Position numbers and translations under genes: made by a program. 64,000 nucleotides of DNA. Source: Bryoerythrophyllum caledonicum (taxonomy: Eukaryota > Streptophyta > Bryopsida > Pottiales > Pottiaceae). Shown here piece after piece: positions 1 through 11,600 of the stretch. The stretch is taken from positions 34,398,199 to 34,462,198 of the forward strand of contig OZ020516.1 of assembly GCA_963971425.1 (NCBI GenBank), written 5' to 3'. Below the pieces are notes generated by a model that was given only the letters and a program-made list of their open reading frames with translations, searched no databases and was not told where the DNA came from. Numbering within the stretch: the stretch's first letter is position 1; each line of letters starts with the position of its first letter.

Positions 1-150
1 AATTATGGATTGTAAGATACTGGTAAATCAGAGATGGGTTCGATTGTAGTCCATAACAACGGGGTTGTTTTTCGCAAAATGATATTATTACTTCGAATTC
101 TGCATGTGGGCCAGCTAATTAAGCTATTTTTTTTTAATCATTGGGTGTAG

Positions 151-1605
151 ACAAAGTCCAAGCTTTACTTGGTTCTGGATTTTATCAATGGCGGACATCT
201 GTTCTTCCAGCTCTATCGACAGGGAACCTTCAAGTGGGTATCTGACACAATCCATGTGAGCATTATTTTCGTTAGCAATTTGAAGGTGGTTTTAATGTCC
301 TAGATGTGAGAAAGATGAGATTTCTTGGATGGAGAGTAGCACTTTAATTGAAAATCATATGTTGCTTTTGTATGCAGTGAGGAATTATCGCGCATGTACA
401 CTGCGGAGATAGTGTTGGCTCTTGCGCACCTCCATAAAAATGGAATTATCCATCGGGACCTGAAGCCCGAAAACATTCTTTTAGATGCTGACGGTTATGT
501 GCGTGACTATATGTACTTTTGCTTTTCTTATTTGTTCATATGGCGAATTTAACCATGAGCATAGATTAGATTTGCTTGACTTGTTTAATCACCAGTCCCA
601 GTCTCATTATTGTGATTTTCTTCACTCCTGTTTTCTTTGCATTATAAGGCAATAACTGAGAGTCTTTTGCTGAACAGGTAATGTTGACCGACTTCGGGCT
701 AGCCAAGGAAGTGAAAGAAGACAGTCCCTCAAAGTCTCTTTGTGGAACCATGGAATACATGGCGCCTGAGATTGTTCAATACAAAGGGCATGGAAAAGCC
801 GCTGACTGGTGGAGTGTTGGTATCCTACTGTATGAGATGCTTACCGGACAGGTATACATTATCCCACTGGGATGCTGACTTTATGATGCCTCCACTATTT
901 TTGTTTCCGGCATATGGAAGTTCAATCATCCGAGTGTAGGAGATTGGTAATCTGCCGTTGCTCTCGTTAGGTTTAAACTCGTGCATTTTGCAGTAACAAA
1001 TTTTTGCAATCGGTAAATGCAGCCTCCGTTCGCACACAACAACAAGCAGAAGCTGCAGGAGAAGATAATCAAAGACAAGATCAAGTTACCTACATACTTG
1101 ACTAGCGATGCCAACAACCTTCTGAAAGGGGTGAGTTTCTCTCTCCCCCTTTGAGGTGATTATTAGTGAGCTAGATATTGGTACAGGTCGGTCAGTGACG
1201 GGGACAAATACTGTGGAAGATAATCGGGCTTCAGAAGGTTTCTGTGTACTGATCTGGTTTGCAAGTGCATCCATTTACCTTGGAGGACCTCTGAAAGCAT
1301 CCTCTGGCATGATTTTGCAGCTCCTACAGAAGGACCCCAACAAGCGACTAGGCAACGGACCCAGTGGGAGCGAGGACATTAAACAGCACAAATGGTTCAA
1401 GGGCATCAACTGGCGGAAGCTTGAAATGCGTCAAGTAACCCCAAAATTTCTCCCTATTGTGGGCGGCAAGCAGTGTACTGCCAACTTCGATGAGATGTGG
1501 ACAAATCTGCCTCTTGATGATTCTCCAGCAGGAACTCCCAAGTCTAGCGACAAGGATTTCTTCCAAGGCTACACATACATGGCTCCCAAGACGTGGCTGG
1601 CGTGA
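151..1605 (+). CDS. S6K: Ribosomal protein S6 kinase, AGC family (3' exons only, 5' end outside window)
   Basis: Five exons can be joined in one frame by GT-AG introns: 151-233, 378-498, 678-851, 1023-1130 and 1321-1605, giving 256 residues and a TGA stop. The protein starts inside the N-lobe ([18 protein letters not shown]). It continues through the catalytic loop HRDLKPEN, the DFG motif ([10 protein letters not shown]), the activation-loop site in [12 protein letters not shown], the [16 protein letters not shown] helix and the AGC extension. It ends with the hydrophobic motif FQGYTYMAP, whose threonine is the expected TOR-dependent site, and a Ser-Pro turn-motif region. This pattern, including the [14 protein letters not shown] stretch, is that of plant S6K, a cytosolic/nuclear Ser/Thr kinase that phosphorylates ribosomal protein S6 downstream of TORC1 and PDK1. 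The glycine loop and ATP-binding lysine must lie upstream of the window. The tail after the hydrophobic motif is very short (MAPKTWLA). Family assignment is secure; splice sites are inferred by eye. Confidence 0.92.
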
Positions 1606-2239
1606 GGTGTTTTCATCCTTCCTATTATTATTTTTTTCCTTTTTCATCTGGTTTTGAGGTCTTTAGGTTGTACCTGTACTGTACTTATAGTAGGGTTGGG
1701 GAATCGTTCTTCTCCCTCCGGACAGTTGTTCCTCCCTCCTGCACAGTTTTCATAGAATCGGAAGAGACAGGTCTTTTTACATGAGGGTCCCCATATATTC
1801 TGGTTTATTTAGGGGACAGGAAGACGTCAGTTGTTCAACATGTCGCAGATACTACGTGCGAGGTTTGTTTGTATATCACAGAGAGGAATTGGAGAATCTG
1901 AACATGTGGGACTGAAACAATTAAACCATTATTCAACGGTCACAAATTCGTTGACAAGTCTTTTGGATTTTTGGAGCCTGTACATCAAGTTGGGCTTTAA
2001 TAAAGAAGTTACTCTCTTTTCTGTGTTTAAGCATGTTATGAATTTCCTGGCTTCAACCCCTTTGGTTTTACAGGGTCAGCATTTGAGGCTAGTTAAATAG
2101 TTTTTTGTCCCCTCAAAATCTTTAGTTTTTAACATCTAATGGATTAAAGTCCATAGGTGGTCTTTTGCAATCTTGGGCACGTTCTCATGGTTGCAATTTA
2201 TATTTACAATTGTAAGGAGACAGAGGTACTTCCCATCAA
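1606..2239 (+). other. S6K 3' untranslated region and following intergenic DNA
   Basis: Pyrimidine-rich sequence follows the S6K stop. An AATAAA hexamer at 1999-2004 is a plausible poly(A) signal and would give a 3' UTR of about 400 bases. Nothing else was recognised up to the repeat that begins near 2240. Confidence 0.45.
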
Positions 2240-3003
2240 ATCTCTGGAAAAAATGTTATGCCATCTTAGAAAAAAACTTCTAGAGTAATGGCACAGTGGG
2301 CAACTCTTGAAACTTTTGCTAAGACACTCTTTCAAATGTGAGATCTTCATTACAAGCAAGTGATATTATTTTCTTTTGTAGTCTTAAATTTGATTATCTT
2401 TACTGAAAAATAGCATATTAACCCAAACATTTTCGAGCATTGTAAATAAAAAACTTCTTCTTTTCCACATAAAACTTAGATATGTGTTTCACTTTTTTAT
2501 GTTTTCCACAACGATATGTGGTGTAAATCTTCTTATTGACCAATTGGATTACCATTCTAAAACATATTGAGCTCACAAGAAAATGAAATGTGAATTGGCA
2601 ATTTTTGAACATCTACTCTGGCACAATTGTTTTGAATATGCCACATCACTTTTCTACCTTTAAAAACTGGTTTACAAAGGAATTAATATAATGCTTGACA
2701 TGATGGTAATGAATTTAGACCTTGTGTAGTGCAAAAATTTGACACAAATGAAGTCTATTGATCCACTCAACGCATGGAAGAAAATGAGTTGTTTTCTTTA
2801 CTTCAAACACTATAATCTTTCAATAAGTGCGATCAAAGCCTTATGAATTATTGTGAGTATGTTCCATAATAAATCTTAATTGAAATACAACGGTTAAAAA
2901 TGAAAATAAACTTTTTTGTATATTTCCTTAATCATTGCACTAAAATCAACAATTTTGGAGTGTTTTGGATGTGAAATAGTCAAAGATTTTTAGGGGTTTA
3001 AAA
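2240..3003 (+). repeat. F1 repeat copy 1, degraded
   Basis: This stretch matches the interior of the F1 family seen complete at 7402-8318, 36455-37377 and 44585-45517. Shared blocks include the segment on CACATAAAACTTAG, the GAATTGGCAATTTTTGAAC block and the segment ending in a degenerate TAGGGGTTTAA near 2991-3002. The left terminus is not recognisable, so the start is approximate. There is no coding capacity. Confidence 0.7.
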
Positions 3004-4126
3004 TGTTTCTTTAGAGCTTCAAACTTCCTAGCCATCAAGAATTGTACGACATAGTGACAACTTATCGTGCGGTTTTTAATTTTGTTCTACTCTTTGCACA
3101 TGATCCAAGAGAATCCATGAACAATGTCACAAGTTTTGGAGGATTCAAGTTTAATCAACCCTTTAATGCCTACATGGCCCTAGCACGGTCAATTTTTGTA
3201 GTTTTGGTGTTGTAATTTTCACCAGGATTGCCTATTGTCATTGCGGTACTCAAAATGTACTTAGAGCTCTGAGAACCTTTCTAACACATCTATTTGTTCT
3301 CCAATCAATGGAGGCATTGACAAACAACAGTGATTTCTGTGAAGTGGGGTCTTAATGAAATGTTTCCCTTGTGTAGATGACGTTTTGCATAATCTATTGC
3401 CCTGGTAGATTTAACCAATGGATCTTCAAGCCAACTACTACGAGAAGACACCCTGAAATTTTCGTAAATTTTGACCATACGGATTGAAAGATATATGCAT
3501 TTGAAGAGTGCAAAATTGTTTTTTTCTACTATGCCTAGACATGTTAAGTGTACTTTGACTCAAGATAATGGCAAATTTTTCCATTATACATCGCATAAAC
3601 TCAATGGATCTATGTTCTACCTTGTATTAGGTCATTGCACACCAAAAATCACAAGTAATGGAGGTGTTTACAATGAGAAAAATGAACCTGCAACGACTAG
3701 GGGTACAGAAAGTGGCTCTTTACTTAGGAAAGAAATTCTATTTATTTTTGATAGAGAAACAATTGTTGGATCTAAAATCCTAATGGTGAATAGAATTTTC
3801 ATGGCTTATTCTAACAATAGAAAAAACTATTTGTCAAGAAAAAAAATCCTTAATTTCTATGCGTTTTTGAGTGAAAACAATGAAGGTTGCCAGGAACTTT
3901 CCTTCATAACAACCGGCCTCAAAATAGTGCAATTGTCAATTCTACAGTGGCACTATTCATCTCTGTAGTACATTGCCTAATTGCCAAAAGAGTCAAGTTT
4001 TTTATGTTTGAAGCACCATAAATTTTTCCATGGAAGTCCAGAAAAAGAAAGAAAAATTCCCTACAAAGATGACTTGTACTCCTATTTGTAGTAAAAATTT
4101 AAGAAGTTATCTTCAAAAATGAATTT
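3004..4126. other. Intergenic, AT-rich, with one interspersed repeat
   Basis: No gene is recognised. An open frame of 165 codons at 3471-3968 has no familiar motif and biased, AT-driven composition, so it is not called. Positions 3225-3440 resemble 12830-13060 and are listed separately. Confidence 0.5.
3225..3440 (+). repeat. F3 interspersed repeat, copy a
   Basis: Imperfect match to 12830-13060 in the same orientation. The clearest shared block is TGTGAAGTGGGGTC followed by a GAAATG...TTGTGTA segment. No terminal repeats are visible and the limits are approximate. Confidence 0.5.
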
Positions 4127-4129
4127 TTA

Positions 4130-4495
4130 GAGCATCTCCACCGACGCACAGGGCCCTGGCAGATTCCCCTATTTTTCGAGATGTCGCTTCCTGATTCCGC
4201 ACCGCAGATTGTATTCCATTGAAACGGCCGGCTGGGCTGCCAGTTCTGTGGCCCATAGACAGTAGAAATTGTTTCGATGTCGGGCCAACACCAAAATGAA
4301 CCGTCTGCTTGCACCACCTACCACTTGTCCAAGTTGAGGCAGGTCATGACAATGCGTCAGTTAATTGTTCCCGGTTTCCAGTTGATAATCAGGGTGTGGT
4401 GCGATATATTCTTAGCACCCTATCCACCGTCCCCGCCCCTGATAAACATCTCCCGGCCTACAATGGGGATTTCCCAATAAGGGGTGGAGATGCTC
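4130..4495. mobile_element. MITE with GAGCATCTCCACC terminal inverted repeats and TTA target duplication
   Basis: The left end GAGCATCTCCACC (4130-4142) is the inverted complement of the right end at 4483-4495. TTA is duplicated at 4127-4129 and 4496-4498. The element is 366 bp and has no meaningful coding capacity. A 3-bp TWA duplication is typical of PIF/Harbinger (Tourist-type) MITEs. A related element with different sequence inside lies at 8969-9375. Confidence 0.8.
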
Positions 4496-4498
4496 TTA

Positions 4499-5547
4499 GG
4501 AACCTACCCGAAATTGATTTGTCCCCGGCGAGGACAAATTGTCCTTTCGGGGATAAAAAGCCCATTTTTGGACATTTTTGTCCTTGAGGGGTTAAAATAG
4601 TTTGACCATGTTTTGACAGCTTTGACTGAATATGCCTAGATTTACTTCCTACTTCCATAGTAACCCAGACCATCTAAGGTAAGCCTCCCCATAACCAACA
4701 AAAACCCATAGCCAACGCCTATAAAATTGGGGTATATCCAACCTTCTTCCATCCCATTACCACCAACTGAGCTCCAAATAGAGGTTTGCTATTAGTCAAG
4801 ACCCTTACTTTTGGTCGTTGGTTATGGGGGGTACCTATTGCTGGCCACCCACTAAACATGGCTGCACAGTTTGAAAATTCACAACTAATTTAGTTTTCAT
4901 CGAAAAAATATGAAATCACTTGGGTTGGAATTGTCATTCTATTGGCTATCATTGGAAAATAGTTGTATAATTATCTCCTCTCTCCACACATGCACATTCC
5001 TTAACTTGTCGGTTTTAGGGGCGCTTACCTTATGTTCAGTGTCACAAAGCTCCACTCTTCTGTATGAAAATCTGATGACCTTTTGTGGAGCTCTACGAGA
5101 CTACATGATGTGGAACCTGATGCACAGCCCTTATCACTTCAATGTTTGACCTTGCGTGTGCAGGATGCCCCTCCTTGGTACAAACATGAAGTCAGCAGTC
5201 AGGGACATACACATATTTCCGCTGGGGTCCACACGCAGACATTGCAGCTGCTAGAAACCGACCCACCAACAACACAGGACCAGAAAGCCAACACACACAG
5301 CTTTGACCAAGTCTATGGGCCTGCCAGAAGTAAATGCTGCCCGCACCACCCTGTCAATCATTCACAAAGCTCAACACAAGGAAATAGTGCTGTAGGCCCT
5401 GATAATGACTCTCCACGGGCTTCTTGGCCTCATGGAAAGCACCTGCCGTTTTATGGTTGCTGCACCCTTTCCCGACATACACAACTACACCCCAATCTGG
5501 ATAGTTATAGCTGTTGAGAAAACCTTTTTGGTAAATGAGTCTGTGAT
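4499..5547. other. Intergenic, nothing recognised
   Basis: Moderately AT-rich single-copy-looking sequence with short open frames only. A GAGGGGTTAA motif near 4587-4596 resembles an F1 terminus, but no partner end was found. Confidence 0.5.
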
Positions 5548-5760
5548 GAGAGCATCCCCACCGGGAGTGGAGCGACCCGGAGAACTTGGCCTGGAACCTT
5601 GTGATTGGTTCCTTTACCAAGTCTAAGGGCCGGTTTACACTTAGGGCCGGAGTGAGGGCCGGCCGGAACTCTCCAAGTTTCAACCAATAGGGTCTTTCAA
5701 TCTCTCAAAATCCAACCCAAGAGCTTTATACTTGAGGCCGGCCGGAACTACATTTCATCC
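5548..5760. repeat. Fragment of GAGCATCCCCACC-type element with internal duplication
   Basis: GAGCATCCCCACCGGG at 5548 resembles the ends of the MITEs at 4130 and 8969, but no matching right end is visible. Inside, a GGCCGGCCGGAACT block occurs at about 5657-5670 and again at about 5736-5749, showing a local duplication. This is probably a truncated MITE. Confidence 0.4.
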
Positions 5761-6130
5761 TATGTGTCGCCTTAGGTGGCATGGTTTTGGGTGGCCCTAA
5801 GTAGCTTTTCTGAAACTACAGTTAACGTCTTGTTGTTGACGTCGGTAGTTTGCATGGTGCAGGGGTCCCCGGTGGGGTTCCAAACCTTAGTCATTTCTGG
5901 TCTACTATTATTATCTCCGCCCTCCATCACCAGACCAGGTTTGCAAAACCGATGGGAAGCTCTCATCCTGAGTCCCACAAACATACCAAAAGGAATGGAG
6001 CTAGTCCAATGTGACCAAAAAATGCCTCGTCATCTCTGGTTTCTATGCCCCACATTATGCCCAATTTTCTTCCCAAAACCATGAGGTTTCATAGAATTGT
6101 CTTGAAAGTCTGAAAAGTGAGGCCAGTCAC
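5761..6130. other. Intergenic, nothing recognised
   Basis: Only short open frames without recognisable motifs. Confidence 0.45.
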
Positions 6131-7370
6131 CCTACTACACTAAAGATGGCTTTTAGTGTAATGATACAAATAGTGTAGTTACCCTAGTACAGTATTTGTT
6201 AACAAGTTGGCAATTAGTGTTAGCCACCATTGTCATGAATATTATCCTCCAATAGTCCACCTATCCTAGTATCCTTAGTATTAGCCCCTAATCAACCACC
6301 TACCCTAGCACAAAAATTTGTAAACAAGTTGATAAATAATGTTTGCCCCAAATCAACCGCCTACCGACTGCCATGCATTTATTCTCCCCGTTCCATCCTC
6401 AACCTCATCTCCTTATCCTACCATTCCCAACTATTCCCATTCACATCTGTTGCATTCCTTGAAACTTTTTGTGAATATCTAATGAATATTTAATGTATAT
6501 TTATATATTTGATGAAAATTTAATGAATTTTTAAGGAATGTTTAAAGAATATTTTAAAGAATATTTGATGTATAATTGGATATTTGATGAATATTTAGTG
6601 TATATTTGTATATTTAAAGAATATTTTTAAAATGTTCAAAGAATATTTAAAGTATATTTCTATATTTAAAGAATATTTAAAGAATGTCTAATGAGTTTTT
6701 ACTACATATTTTATGACAATTTGATGTATATTTGTATATTTAATGAATATTTAATGAATAGTTAATAAATTTCTAATGTATACTTAATGAGTATTTGAAC
6801 ATTTAATTAATTTTTAATGACTATTTAATGCATACTTAATGCATATTTCATGCATATTTAATGAACATCTAATGAGTATTTAATGTATATTTCTATATTT
6901 ATTGTTTACTTATTGTATATTTGTGTTTTTTTTCCTTTTCCAATATTCCTTTCTTTTCTCACTTTCCCTTGTAATCAAAGTTCTTCTTTTTCCAATCTTG
7001 TACTTGCACTTTCATTTTCCCTCCATATGTACATTCTTCTTTGTCCAATTTTTGAGATTTTCCTTTTGTTCCATATCTACGTTCTATTTTTTCCAATAAT
7101 TCTCTCGCAAATTCTTGTTTTTATACATGCACTCCAAATCTTCTTTACTTTGATGCTCAAAACGTACACATAATCATTTTCTAGATTTCATATACTAAAT
7201 GTTCACAAGTAAAAAACCTTATGTTCCATTATTTACTAGTATTGACATTTAGTGTAGTAGTTGACATTTACTGTATAGTTTCGTCACAACACTAATTGTA
7301 AACTTTACAATTAGTGTATGGGTTCGTATTTAGTGTCCACTACACTAAAAGCCATCTTTGTGTAGTTAGC
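6131..7370. mobile_element. F2 element, TAGTGTA-rich, with ~29-bp terminal inverted repeats
   Basis: The left end is CTACTACACTAAAGATGG followed by CTTTTAGTGTA. The inverse of the right end reads CTAACTACACAAAGATGG followed by CTTTTAGTGTA, so about 29 bp match with few differences. The end sequence is itself a small hairpin (TACACTAAA...TTTAGTGTA). Further TAGTGTA words are scattered near both ends. The core is an AT-rich tandem array. No transposase is visible, so it is non-autonomous. The CACTA-like start and subterminal short repeats recall CACTA/En-Spm elements, but the terminus is not canonical and no clear target duplication was found. Confidence 0.65.
6465..6905. repeat. AT-rich tandem array of ATTTAATGAATATTT-like units
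   Basis: Degenerate repeats of the words TTTAATGAATA, TATATTTGTATATTT and AAAGAATATTT fill the core of the F2 element. Unit length drifts between about 12 and 25 bp. Confidence 0.7.
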
Positions 7371-7401
7371 CCAAGAAAGGTCACTGCCAAGGTGACTCAT
7401 C

Positions 7402-8318
7402 TTAACCCCTATAAGCCCATTTAACCCTGGGGGACGTTTTTCATTTTGGGCAGGTACCTCAAATTTGGAAGAAAAAAAAATGTTTTTTTTATACTAGATT
7501 CCCCTAATAAGATCTTTGTGTGATAATTTTTGTAATATCTTGGAATTTCTAATATGAAAGTTATTACACTTCAAAGACAAATTGGAGACTCCGGGCAGCT
7601 CCAATACTTTTGCTAGAAGTTTCTATTGACATTGAGATTTTTTATACATGTAGAGAATATTACCTTCTTTGAAGATGTCAAAAAAAATCTTGTCTTTAGT
7701 ATAAAAAAACATATTAACCCAAGTCAAACATTTTCACACATTGTTAGGCAAATTACCAAAAAAAATCTTTTCTACATGAAGCCTAGAGATCTTCATATTT
7801 TTCACTTTTTATTTTTTCCATGCCAATATGTGGTGAAAACCTTCTTATGGACCGTTTGGATTATCATTCTTAATCATATTTAGTTCACAATAAAATGAAA
7901 CGTGAATTGGCAATTTTTGAACCTCCACTCCTTGCACACTTATTTTGAATATGCTACACTACTTCTCTACCTCTTAAAATTGGTGTACGAGGGACTAGCA
8001 TAATGCTTAACACAATGGTAAAGGATTTAGACCTTGTGTAGTGCATAAATTTGACACAAAGTGAAGTCAATGTTTGTTGATTCACTCAATGTAGGGAAGA
8101 AAATGAACCAATTTCTTGACTTCAAACGCTAGAATCTATATATCCATGTGGTGGATTGTAGCCAAAAAAATATGGTAAGTTCACATAGAAGTCTTTTTTA
8201 ATTTCTTATGGTTAAATGTCCAAAATTATGTTTCAAAATTAGATTTTCTTGCCACTTATTGATAGTGGCAGTTTTGGAGTGTTTCTTGGGGAAAATGCCT
8301 TGGGCTCTTAGAAGTTAA
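7402..8318 (+). mobile_element. F1 element, complete copy 2
   Basis: It begins TTAACCCCTATAAGCCC (7402) and ends GGGCTCTTAGAAGTTAA (8318), an imperfect terminal inverted repeat bounded on both sides by TTAA. The length is 917 bp, matching the copies at 36455 (923 bp) and 44585 (933 bp). The interior carries the diagnostic GCACACTT.TTTTGAATATGCTACAC and CTTGTGTAGTGCA blocks. No open frame looks functional. It lies only 31 bp downstream of the F2 element. Confidence 0.8.
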
Positions 8319-8965
8319 ATTTTGGACTTTTACAATACAGCTAGTACATCACCTGAGTCCTCTCATGTGTAGTAAAGTTCATGGCTAATGCGTTTCTCTG
8401 TGTGAAAATTCCCACTGGAGTGAGTGCCATCACTTTAGAGTGTGGCATGCAAGGTGGCCATGTCAAAGTTGATGACCAAATAGGGTGATGCATAGGAACT
8501 TGGGAGGCCCTCGAATCTGAACTCAGGCTTGGTCAATGTTGTACGAGCCTGAAGATGCCTTTGTCTTTGCTCCTGGGCTCTGTCTCACTGGGCACTGTCT
8601 GTCACATCTGCTGCATGACATGTGTGCTAACTTACTTGATAGATCATACACTTCAATTGGAACATATATTTCTCTGGGTAATCCATGATCTCATGTGATG
8701 ATGCATCCTGTTGCCTACTTGGATTTTTGAATACAATATTTGGCAGATCAACTTAGCAGTCCCTCTGCAGCAGATGTTTTTTCATCACTGTGAATAAGAT
8801 AAGCCCAGCCCAAAGACCAGCATGAATCAAGAGTCAGGTTAGATCCACACTCCAAATTCATCCAAGTTACCTACTCCAAACTGGGTCATGTCCAAAGACG
8901 TAAAACCCTAAACCCTAGTCATACCATATAATATATACAGTTTCAGACTTGCTTGAAGTCAAGAC
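8319..8965. other. Intergenic, nothing recognised
   Basis: No motif, repeat or convincing open frame. Confidence 0.5.
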
Positions 8966-8968
8966 TAA

Positions 8969-9375
8969 GAGCATCCGCACAACATACTCCAAGCACCACG
9001 CCAATAGGCAAAGCACAGGAAAAGTCCGCGTGAGTGTTTCCCACCGCACCAGTTTTCTTCATTTCGAAAGATGCCATGATGCCGAAATTTGGCGTTTTCA
9101 CTCTAAGATGGTGTGAGGGAGCAAGTATGTCAAGCACATTGACCACCTACGGTAGGTGGAGTTGGAGGTGGCCAAATTGCGAAGAAGGTGTTGAGGAGGT
9201 GTTGTGCATGGAATGCAAATTCTGAGACGACACATACCACCTCCAAAAATTAAACGGGGTCCCTTGTTGTGGTCGCGATGTGCGCAAGTAAAGCAAACTA
9301 TTCGGCTTCCCCAAAACAAACAAAAAACAGCCATGCTCCAAAAAAATTGGCGTCCTCCGTGCAGTGCGGATGCTC
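8969..9375. mobile_element. MITE with GAGCATCCGCAC ends and TAA target duplication
   Basis: GAGCATCCGCAC at 8969-8980 is mirrored by GTGCGGATGCTC at 9364-9375. TAA is duplicated at 8966-8968 and 9376-9378. The 407-bp element is GC-richer than its surroundings and non-coding. Its ends and 3-bp TWA duplication place it with the MITE at 4130-4495, most likely PIF/Harbinger-derived. Confidence 0.8.
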
Positions 9376-9419
9376 TAACAAAAGGAGAGCAATCAAAATT
9401 GAGTCTCCGTTAAAAAATC

Positions 9420-9550
9420 AACTTTAAATGTCATATTTATTAAATTGAGACATTTCAAAGTCTCAAATGAGTGACCTTGAACTTAGTATTAAGGATGGAA
9501 GTCTCAAACTTTGTGAAATGTCTCAATTTAACGAATATGGCCATTTTACA
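9420..9550. repeat. Small hairpin element (inverted repeat of ~38 bp)
   Basis: The left arm (about 9422-9460, containing TTAAATTGAGACATTTCA) is complementary to the right arm (about 9509-9548). A spacer of roughly 50 bases separates the arms. It could be a very short MITE or a hairpin relic. Confidence 0.7.
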
Positions 9551-10439
9551 ACTAGCTACATTAATGAAGACATCCAAAAGTCATCTTAATGAAGAGAGAT
9601 TCCTAAGATTTTGGGTGAGATGGGAAGGCCTTCTAAAAGTTCTCCATTCTTGGAAGGACAATCCAAAACCAATAACCCACCAAATACCACTCCCTCCTAT
9701 ACCCTTTCTAGATTCTAGGGAGGAAATGTAGTCTTTCCTTACATTACTTATGCATTGACCAATGAATTTATAAGTGATGTGATGACCGGCTACATTTTCT
9801 CCCTAAAATTTCAGGAAGGGTATAGCAAGGAGCGTTTGAATTTGATTGCCGATTGCTTTGGATTGACCTACGTTAGATCTTGTGCTCTCATTTTCCTCCA
9901 TAAATTAAATGTGCCTTGGACCTTCATCAAATGCAATGAGACATACTCGTGGCTCCCTGATTTTACTGAATTAAAATTAAATTGATGCCTTTCCTGCCAA
10001 TTTTACTAAATGAAATATATTCAACTTTTTTGCATGACAAAACAACTATTGACACTTTAAAATTCCTGTCAATTCAAAAACTAGTTTTTTTACTAAACTA
10101 TCTACCATCTCGTACTTCCTCCTTTTGCTTTTATTACAACTTGCATTCTTATAGGCATGCTACTAGGAGCTTTTGTAGTTGTTGAAGACTTATATTGTTC
10201 CATATTAGTTGCCTTATTCAACCATTTCTTCTTATTTGGATTTTGGAGCTTGGATTGCAAAAAGTCTTTCATCATTATCCACATATTTTTAGTCAGATTT
10301 AGATTAAGTGAATTTGTTGGTCATACTATGGAATATGTACCATATTCTTGTCTCCATTTCTTTGGTAGAATATAATGTATTACAATGCACTAAAGCACCA
10401 TCTTCTGTAAGTAAGAAGTTTTTGAGATGATCCTCTTGA
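9551..10439. other. Intergenic, nothing recognised
   Basis: AT-rich sequence with short frames that match nothing I know. Confidence 0.5.
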
Positions 10440-11600
10440 CCATGTACAATACCCTCACACAAATATACGTACTTTTTGCTTATGCACGTTTCCACACTAC
10501 ACTATTGCCAAAATTTGACACCCTCCTAAGGGCTGAAAAATTGTTAATTTGCCATGAGATTTTTGGCACAAGATCATTTCTATGCTAACAACATGTGTGC
10601 CAAATTTCAAGTTCAGAAGATGAATACAAAAAATAAATTCAAAATCTACCAAGATGTGTAGTTGTGGGCCATTCATAGCTGCCAACTTTGACACCCTCCC
10701 TAGGGCTGATTCTTTTTTAATTTATTGTGAAATTTTTGGCACAAGATCATCTCTATGTTTATAAAAAGTATGCCAAATTCCAAGGCCACATGACAAATAC
10801 AAAAAAGAATATTCAAATTTTGTTTTCAAAGCTACATATTTTGGTAGGTTTTTAATTTGGTTTTACGTATTCATCTTCTACCCTTGAATTTTGGCACACA
10901 TGTTATCAACATGAAGATGGTCTTGTGCCAAAAATTTCATGGTCAATTAACATTTTTTCCGACCTAGGGAAGGTGCCAAAGTTGGCAATAGTGAAATGGT
11001 TTCCCTTATTGTTTCTCACAACTACACATGTTGGTAAATTTAGATTTGTTTATTTTCTTTTGTGGATGTTTTGGACTTGAAATTAAGCACATGTATAATA
11101 AAAATAGAAATGGTCTTATGTCCTAAATATAATGGGAAAAATAAAAATTGAATCCTTTGGAAGTGTGTCAAAGTTGGCTAGGAGTGAAATGTTTCTAACA
11201 GCTACGCATGTTGCTAGATTTTGAATTAGTTTTATTTGTGTGGATCTTTTGGACTTGAAAATTTTCTAATATGTAATCAACATAGAGGTGGTCTCATGCT
11301 AAGAAATCCATGGGCAAAAAAAATTCTTTCAATCCTTGGGAGCTGTGAAAGTTGGCAGATGTGAAACTATTTTCACAGCAACCCCATGTTGGTATATTAA
11401 GAATATCTTTTTTAGTATTCACACTGAGGACTTGAAATTTGGCACACATGTTGTCAACATAGAAGTGATATTGGGTAAATTTTATGGTAAATTGACAATT
11501 TTTCAGCCCTCAAGAGGGTGCCAAAATTGGCAGCAGTGTAGTGTGGAAACATACTTAAGAAAAAAGTACGTGTACTTGTGTGAGGGTACTGTACTGTACA
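10440..11600. mobile_element. Fold-back element with ~190-bp inverted arms built from subrepeats
   Basis: The outer ends form a long inverted repeat. The left arm (10440-10630) contains ACCCTCACACAAATATACGT, TTTCCACACTACACT and AACATGTGTGCCAAATTTCAAG. Each has its inverse in the right arm (11415-11600). Inside, a ~180-bp unit recurs with the same features: GGCA...GACACCCTCC.AGGGCTGA, then a TTTGGCACAAGATCAT block, then a TGTGCCAAATT block. About two units run in one direction (from 10497 and 10682). About four degenerate units run in the other (ending near 10990, 11180, 11350 and 11535). There is no transposase. This architecture is that of fold-back or long-TIR MULE-like non-autonomous elements. 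Confidence 0.75.

Noticed and set aside
3471-3968. 165-codon open frame
   Set aside because: AT-driven composition, no motif and surrounded by decayed repeats.
4500-4600. GAGGGGTTAA at about 4587-4596 as another F1 end
   Set aside because: No F1 interior sequence adjoins it and no opposite end was found.
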